From assembly GCA_964429355.1 (NCBI GenBank), contig CAYSCH010000465.1, forward strand, positions 1 to 6,804: DNA of 6,804 nucleotides, in the 5' to 3' direction. Position 1 is the stretch's first letter. Every line of letters begins with the position of its first letter. Of the stretch, positions 1-5,100 are shown piece by piece. The notes beneath the pieces were generated by a model that was not told where the DNA came from, ran no database searches, and worked only from the letters and a program-made list of their open reading frames with translations. This DNA comes from JAAYAY01 sp964429355. Its GTDB lineage: Bacteria > Planctomycetota > Planctomycetia > Pirellulales > Thermoguttaceae. A program made the translations under genes and the position numbers.

Positions 1-36
1 AAGAAACTCAAGGAGCTGATCATGTTGGCGTCGTGA
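1..36 (+). CDS. Possible C-terminal tail of an upstream gene (partial)
   Basis: Reading from base 1, eleven codons give KKLKELIMLAS followed by TGA at 34-36. The lysine- and leucine-rich end looks like a helical C-terminus, and the stop leaves a plausible 126-base spacer before the next start. It is too short to identify a family. The third + frame is also open to about base 57, so the frame choice is a guess. Confidence 0.25.
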   Translation, partial: KKLKELIMLAS

Positions 37-75
37 TAGCATTTTCAGTTTGAGTAAATATGCTTGCGTCCGCTG

Positions 76-103
76 TTGACATCGACATCGAACGTGATTG
101 ATT
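76..103 (+). promoter_or_regulatory. Candidate sigma-70-like promoter for the iron-sulfur protein gene
   Basis: A perfect TTGACA hexamer sits at 76-81. The best downstream partner is TTGATT at 98-103, after a 16-base spacer. It matches the -10 consensus at only about half the positions, so the promoter is weakly supported. The position, about 60-90 bases before the gene start, is suitable. Confidence 0.22.
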
Positions 104-148
104 GATCCCAAGTAATCACCGGATCAGGCCGCCGAGGAACGAGATCAC

Positions 149-155
149 GAAAGGA
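149..155 (+). promoter_or_regulatory. Ribosome binding site that supports the start at 163
   Basis: GAAAGGA is a good purine-rich Shine-Dalgarno match placed 7 bases before ATG 163. This favours that ATG over the ATG at 102, which opens a different frame. Confidence 0.6.
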
Positions 156-162
156 CGCCACC

Positions 163-870
163 ATGTCGTTGAGCAGCACCCTCGACCAACTCGCCCAATT
201 ACTTACCCATCGCGGCGCCGCAATTGTCGCCTGCGCCGATCTGGCTCCTCTCCCCCCGGAGGTTCGCAAGAACCTCCCTCGCGGCGTCTGTATTGGCGTT
301 GCCCTGAGCCCAGCAATCATCGCCGATATCAGAAAGGGCCCGACTTGCGAGTATGCCGCCGAATACGACCGTGTCAACGCGCTCCTGAATGAACTCTGCG
401 TGCGGTGCGCTGAATTCCTGGTTGCCGCCGGACATCAGGCCTTGGCCGTCAAGGCAACCGTCTCCGACGACGAACTCGATCTTGCAACTCTCGCGACAAG
501 GCTCCCTCACAAGACCGTCGCTCGCCTCGCCGGCGTGGGCTGGATCGGCAAGTGCGCCTTGCTTGTCACGAACCAATTCGGCTCGGCCGTCCGCTACAGC
601 ACGGTCCTCACCGACGCCCCGCTCCCGACGGGCGTTCCCAAAGACACGTCCGAGTGCGGCGACTGCAACGTCTGCGTCACCATCTGCCCGGCCGGCGCGC
701 CGAGTGGACGGGTTTGGCGACCCGGCATGGCTCGTGACGACTTCTTTGACGCCCACGCCTGCTGTCAGGCCGCCCGCCGACAGACTCGCGACCTTGGCAT
801 CGACGGCACTATCTGCGGCCGCTGCATCGCCGTTTGCCCCCACACTCGCCAGTACCTGCAGCGCGAGTGA
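163..870 (+). CDS. 4Fe-4S double-cluster protein, QueG-like (COG1600 type)
   Basis: This encodes a 235-residue soluble, probably cytoplasmic protein with two 4Fe-4S sites. The first is C165-x2-C168-x2-C171-x3-C175-P, a classic ferredoxin motif. The second uses C218-x2-C221-x3-C225-P and probably C200 or C201. About 40 residues before the first cluster is AGVGWIGK (123-130), followed by a TVLTDAPL strand. Both are typical of the QueG / epoxyqueuosine reductase family and related cobalamin-linked reductases. In QueG the clusters feed electrons to a cobalamin that reduces epoxyqueuosine in tRNA. This protein is much shorter than QueG (about 350-380 residues): it has no C-terminal HEAT-like region and a shortened N-terminal part. 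A role as the true queuosine enzyme is therefore uncertain, and it may be a small relative with another substrate. The ATG at 163 has a good Shine-Dalgarno. No signal peptide or membrane segment is visible. The gene after it is decayed, so the context does not help. Confidence 0.85.
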   Translation: MSLSSTLDQLAQLLTHRGAAIVACADLAPLPPEVRKNLPRGVCIGVALSPAIIADIRKGPTCEYAAEYDRVNALLNELCVRCAEFLVAAGHQALAVKATVSDDELDLATLATRLPHKTVARLAGVGWIGKCALLVTNQFGSAVRYSTVLTDAPLPTGVPKDTSECGDCNVCVTICPAGAPSGRVWRPGMARDDFFDAHACCQAARRQTRDLGIDGTICGRCIAVCPHTRQYLQRE

Positions 871-900
871 TTTGGCCGCCTGATATACTGTGGGAGCCGC

Positions 901-907
901 AGGAGGA
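901..907 (+). promoter_or_regulatory. Orphan Shine-Dalgarno-like sequence
   Basis: AGGAGGA is a near-perfect ribosome-binding sequence lying 30 bases after the stop of the iron-sulfur gene. No ATG, GTG or TTG that opens a credible protein follows at a usable distance; the next ATG, at 1004, is about 100 bases away and in a non-coding-looking frame. It may be a remnant of the decayed gene or chance. Confidence 0.2.
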
Positions 908-912
908 ACCGA

Positions 913-1640
913 CCACACACATTCAACGGTATCGTCTTTTTCGGCTACACCAACGGCGGTACGGCTGCCGGGGCACGCTATTCGGGATACTGCTCGCGGC
1001 CGGATGTGTACAACCACCAGCGTTGGGTGCTGCGCAAACTCGTGCCGATCTCCCGGGCCGTCCAGGGTGCGGGGCGCCAGGTTGACCCGGCCGCGACCCT
1101 CGCGTCGGCCACGGCGCCGGCCCGCGAGACGGAGGCGGCCCCCGCCGGCGTCACGATCAACGCCGAGGGTAAGGTCGTGGAGGTCAGCGGGAAAGAGGCG
1201 GGCCTCGACCGCATTACCGGAAGTGCATCCGTGTGGAGCCCAGCTGGCCAGTGAGAACGGCCATGGTACTGCTGGAATTTTACCAGCCCGAGGGCGCTGC
1301 GTGGTTCGACGAGCTCTCGCTCACCAGCGGGGATCGGAACGATCGCAACCTGATTGCGGCATCCGGTTTTGAGGAACACGACCCGATCGCCGTCGACGCC
1401 GAGGGGATGAGCGCAGTGTATGAAAAGGAGGTGCAGACGCTGCTGGAGTCGTTGGAGGCCGCCGCAAAGTCAGCCAGTCTGGTCGCGACGCTTCCGGCCC
1501 TTGTGACAAAGATCAACAGGTTAGCCGCGTTGCTGACCGACAGGGGCCATGGTGCCTACTTCCCCCGCGAGCTTCGCGACCTGGACGATGCTCGAAAAAC
1601 GATCGGCCTGTGCGATGTGCTGCTGGCGACGGCAAAGTGA
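913..1640 (+). pseudogene. 5'-truncated, frameshifted remnant of a large enzyme-like gene with a carbohydrate-binding-like segment
   Basis: Two adjacent frames together read as one protein tail. The first part (about 922-1219) gives NGIVFFGYTNGGTAAGARYS, then NHQRWVLRKLVPISRAV, an Ala/Pro linker and GVTINAEGKVVEVSGKEAG. The second part (about 1222-1640, one base out of frame) gives CIRVEPSWPVRTAMVLLEFY, then GAAWFDELSLTS and NLIAASGFEEHDP, and ends in about 85 helix-prone residues. The xAWFDELSL and NLxxxxGFEE patterns are typical of carbohydrate-binding jelly-roll modules at the end of secreted glycoside hydrolases; this is recall from family patterns, not a database hit. Adding one base near 1216-1224 would join the frames as DRITGKCIRVEP. 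No start codon precedes the recognisable part, which begins about 50 bases after the iron-sulfur gene's stop, so the 5' end is lost. A sequencing error could explain the frame break but not the missing start. Confidence 0.6.
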
Positions 1641-1803
1641 GTGGATTTGCCCGCAAGAGGAGTGAGACGCTGTCTGCCTCCCTGCACTCGTTCCAAGGGG
1701 GGGCTGCACAGCCAATAGGTGTTTTTGTCCCCAATGTGGGTTATTGACTTTCGGCCAGTAGACGCTGATAACCTGGGAATCGTCGTTCTCCATCCTCTTC
1801 CTT

Positions 1804-1833
1804 CTCAGAGGCCGTTGGGGGGCCATTTCTGAG
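1804..1833 (+). repeat. Imperfect hairpin (inverted repeat)
   Basis: CTCAGA (1804-1809) pairs with TCTGAG (1828-1833). Inside it GGCC (1810-1813) pairs with GGCC (1821-1824) around a G-rich loop, with a three-base bulge on the right arm. There is no T-run after it, so it is not a standard terminator. It could be a folded RNA element or a decayed repeat. Confidence 0.4.
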
Positions 1834-1947
1834 GTGGTTCTGACGCCAAGGGGCAGGCTTCGTCTCTTATTTTCACAACGCGCGGTCTCCATTCACCTGA
1901 AAACCGCTCAAAGATACCTGTCGCCGTTTTCTTGGTCGCCATCAAGC

Positions 1948-1978
1948 TCCACTGTAATGCTCCACCACAAACAGTGGA
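1948..1978 (+). repeat. Perfect 8-bp inverted repeat with a 15-base loop
   Basis: TCCACTGT at 1948-1955 is exactly complementary to ACAGTGGA at 1971-1978. It could form a hairpin or serve as a dimeric protein-binding site about 220 bases before the giant gene. No T-run follows. Confidence 0.45.
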
Positions 1979-2033
1979 CATCTGTTGGCTGAGCGATCCT
2001 TGGGGGCGCGCTCATGAATAACTTGAACAGATA

Positions 2034-2113
2034 GCCACCGCGGTGGCACGTCCCTGAGCGTAGCGAAAGCCGTGGTTTGTGGGGGCACCACGCCCTCGGG
2101 CGTTCTCAGAACG
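2034..2113 (+). repeat. Chain of abutting palindromes (REP-like or structured leader)
   Basis: Four inverted repeats follow one another. GCCACCGCGGTGGC (2034-2047) is a perfect 14-bp palindrome. CGTGGT (2071-2076) pairs with ACCACG (2087-2092). CGCC (2091-2094) pairs with GGCG (2099-2102) around CTCG. CGTTCT (2101-2106) pairs with AGAACG (2108-2113) around one base. CACG at 2047-2050 could instead pair with CGTG at 2071-2074, so alternative folds exist. The stretch CCCTGAGCGTAGCGAAAG (2052-2069) resembles widespread intergenic repeats of the CCCTGAGCGNAGCGAAGGG kind. It ends 83 bases before the giant gene's start. Confidence 0.45.
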
Positions 2114-2183
2114 GAAGCTGTTACTCCTGTCTGGATAGGGTGCTGGCGGAGATGGACCTGTTCCAGCTACCTCCATGAGTGCT

Positions 2184-2189
2184 GAAAGG
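2184..2189 (+). promoter_or_regulatory. Ribosome binding site that supports the start at 2197
   Basis: GAAAGG lies 7 bases before ATG 2197. The same frame has a TGA at 2176-2178, so the start cannot be much further upstream; only a GTG at 2179 is an alternative. Confidence 0.55.
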
Positions 2190-2196
2190 TTCGGCC

Positions 2197-5100
2197 ATGA
2201 AACCTGTCATCTCGCGTTGCGTCGGGGTATGTTCCCATGGCCTTGCTCGCAGGATTCACGGCGAGGGATGGGGATCGCGGTTTCGCGCCCTGCGTTTGGA
2301 GCCGTTGGAGGACAGACGGCTGCTATCGCTCACGCCGGTGGAGCCTGGAGGCGTTACGGACAGCCCAGGTTTGCTGGAAGTGAGCGAGGTACTTGCCGAG
2401 TCAAACGATGGTGGTGCGAGTCTCGCGCTGATCGAAACGGCGCTGCCCGCCTTCCTTGCCAGTCTCCAGGACGAGTTGAACGCGGTGGTGTTCACGGCTC
2501 CGGCACCACTGGTCGGCGATCAATTGAGCGAAACCGGATCGCCCGGGCAGTTTCTCGATACGATTGCCGGCAAGCTCACAGGCAACTGGCTTACGTCCGG
2601 GTCCGGAGAATCCGTCGAGATCGACGAGGTCCGCAGCGCGCTCCGGAGCACCCTGCGATCGCTCGTGGATAACGATGGAGACCTCAGTATCACCCACACG
2701 GGCACGAACGATAGCGACTGGATCCAGTTTCAGTTGAGCCTGGTCTCCCAGGCGGTCACGGACCGGTTGGACGTGGATCTGGCTCTCGGCGTCGATCCGA
2801 TGATCGATCCCCGCCTCGGCATCACCGACCAGGTGGACGTCTCGGCAGAGTGGACGTTTGAGCTGACGTTCGGGGTCAGCGAGGCAGAGGGATTCTTCGT
2901 CAGCACCGCGGCCGCGAACGAGCTGACGGTGGAAGTAACCGCAACTTTGCCGGACACCTTTGCCGCCAAGGGCGTCGTGGGCGTGTTCGGCGCGCTGATC
3001 GAGGCGGACGGCGCGTCCACATTCTCAAGCAGTTACGCGATCGATCTGGCCGACGCCGGCGGGGACGGCACGCTGCTCGCTCCGAACTACGCCGAGCTGC
3101 TCGTGGATGCGACCCTGACGGGGACCGGTACCGTGAATTTGGATGTGGATGCCTCGTTCATTCCAGACTTCGTGGCCGATGCCGAGCGGGAGGCGCTGTT
3201 CAACCTGGTGGTGACTGCCGACACTGCGATTACCTACACCTTCGACCATGCCGACACGCAGCCGAAGGTGCAAGCGGGTGAGGAGCCGGAGGGGCAGTTC
3301 GGTGACCCGGTGATCGTCGCGTTCGAAAACGTCACCTTGAACCTCGGGAAGTTCTTCACGGAGTTCGTGGATCCGACGATCAGGAAGATCCAAGAGACGC
3401 TCGAACCGCTCAAGCCCGTGGTCGATTTCCTCACCGACCCCGTGCCGGTGATCAGCGATCTCTCGGGTGACGACGTAACCGTGCTCGACCTGGCCGCAAC
3501 GGTCGCCGCGAGTACCGGGCAGGGAGGACTTGCCGACGGAATCGAAAAAGCCAAGACCATCGTCACCTTCATCGATGGTTTTCTGGATCTCCCCGTCCCG
3601 TTCACGCCGAATCTGGACGCGGAGTACGAGGAGACGAACATCGGCAAGTTCAAGGTGGAAGTCGAGCCCCCGGAGTGGCCGGAGTACTTGCCGGCATACG
3701 AGGACGACAACAAGGACCCTCGTCCGAAGAAACAGCGCGACGAAGAGCTCGAACGGGACAGGGCCTACCAGGATGCCAGAAACGGCCTGCTGAGTGCGGG
3801 GGAAGGGGAGGGCGAGTTCTTCACGAGGTTCGGTGCCCAACTCCAGTTCCCCTTCCTGAAAGACCCGACGATTGTCTCCGCAATGTTGATGGGCGACACC
3901 GACGTGGACCTGGTGACCTTCGGAATCGCGTTCGACTTCGGATTCAAGTTCGAGTACAGCTATCCGGTCATCCCGGGTCTGCTCAACGCAGACTTGGGCT
4001 TCGGCTTTGACGCGGCGCTCCAACTGGGCGCCGGCTACGACATGTTCGGCGTGGCCGCCCTGACTCACAGTCTCGATTTCAGTGATCAGCAGAAGCTTGA
4101 AGACAGTGTCGACGCCAACCTCTACCGGCTGGTGGACGGATTCTATTTTGATGATCACAACGACCAGGGGGCTGAGGACGGCAAGATTGACACCACGGAC
4201 CCGACCAATCCGGCCAACGACGCGCCTGAATTGACGCTATCGGCCACGATGACAGCCGGTGCGTCGCTGGGACCCAAGTTGGGCCCGTTCAAGGCCGTGG
4301 TGGGGGTCAGTCTCAATTTCGGCACCCACATCTTCTTCGACCTCAACGATTTGCCGGAGTCGCAAAACGACGCACAGTTCGATTATGTCCACGAGCTGCT
4401 GAATCAGCACGATCCCGAGGTGCCTGCGAAGCCGTACAGCTACGACGGCCGGGTGCGGATCGGCGAGATGCAACTGATCGCGGCGGCGGATCCCGCGGGT
4501 ATCTTCAACTACTCCGGAGCGCTGACCGTAGGTATGGATGTCTACGTCAAGGTCACTCTCAAGATCGGTTGGTTCCAGTGCACGCTGATCGACGAGACCT
4601 GGAACCTGTTCAACAAGGTGATCTACGACTTCAATATCTACCAACTGGAGGACGAGAAGGTCCTTGCGGGACAGCGACTCAATGCGCCGGTCGTCGGCAC
4701 CGTCGACGGAAACGGCACGCTCAAGCTTTATATGGGAACCGACGCGGTCCATCGAGAACATACCGGTCCAGACCGAGGAAATGAGCCCTCGCCTGAGACC
4801 CGGGAATCCTTCTCCGTCACGTCGCAGGGCCTCACGGACTCCAACAATCCTGCGGGGGGCGAGACTTTGGAGGTCATGTTCCAGGCGTGGGACCCGCAGA
4901 GCGGACAGTGGGTGGCTCGCGGAAAACAGATATTCAAGAACGTGAAGAAGATCGAAGCTTCGGGCGGCGTGGGTGACGACCGCATCCTCGTCGACGACAC
5001 GGTCGCCGCACGCGTCGATTTGAGGGGGGGCGGCGACAACGATGAACTCTCCTATGCCGGCAGCGGCGTCGCAGAACTGTATGGAGACGCGGGCAACGAC

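Larger units (their letters stand above)
1641..2196. other. Spacer of about 550 bases without a convincing gene
   Basis: No frame on either strand carries recognisable motifs, and base composition is less GC-biased than in the flanking genes. The + strand ORF starting at 2175 is out of frame with the giant gene. The minus-strand frame over 1521-1892 overlaps the pseudogene tail. The spacer holds several inverted repeats, listed separately. It probably contains the promoter and 5' leader of the giant gene, but no clear -35/-10 pair stands out. Confidence 0.55.

Noticed and set aside
199..1017. 272-codon open frame on the minus strand
   Set aside because: It is opposite the iron-sulfur gene, whose cysteine motifs and ribosome binding site are clear on the + strand.
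890..1372. 160-codon + strand frame over the pseudogene
   Set aside because: It is dominated by Arg/Pro runs typical of an out-of-frame GC-rich reading; the other two frames carry the protein-like sequence.
1676..1704. Possible terminator hairpin after the pseudogene (GCCTCCCT with the G7 run)
   Set aside because: The pairing needs a G-T pair and a slip, and no T-run follows, so it does not qualify as an intrinsic terminator.
2175..2672. 165-codon + strand frame starting just before the giant gene
   Set aside because: It overlaps the giant gene in another frame, is Arg/Gly-rich, and has no motif, whereas the 2197 frame contains LEPLEDRRLLS and continues to the window edge.
3025..4158. 377-codon open frame on the minus strand
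   Set aside because: It lies wholly antisense to the giant + strand frame, which is uninterrupted and carries recognisable motifs. The minus-strand protein is rich in Arg, Glu, Val and His with no family pattern, as expected from reversed GC-rich codons.
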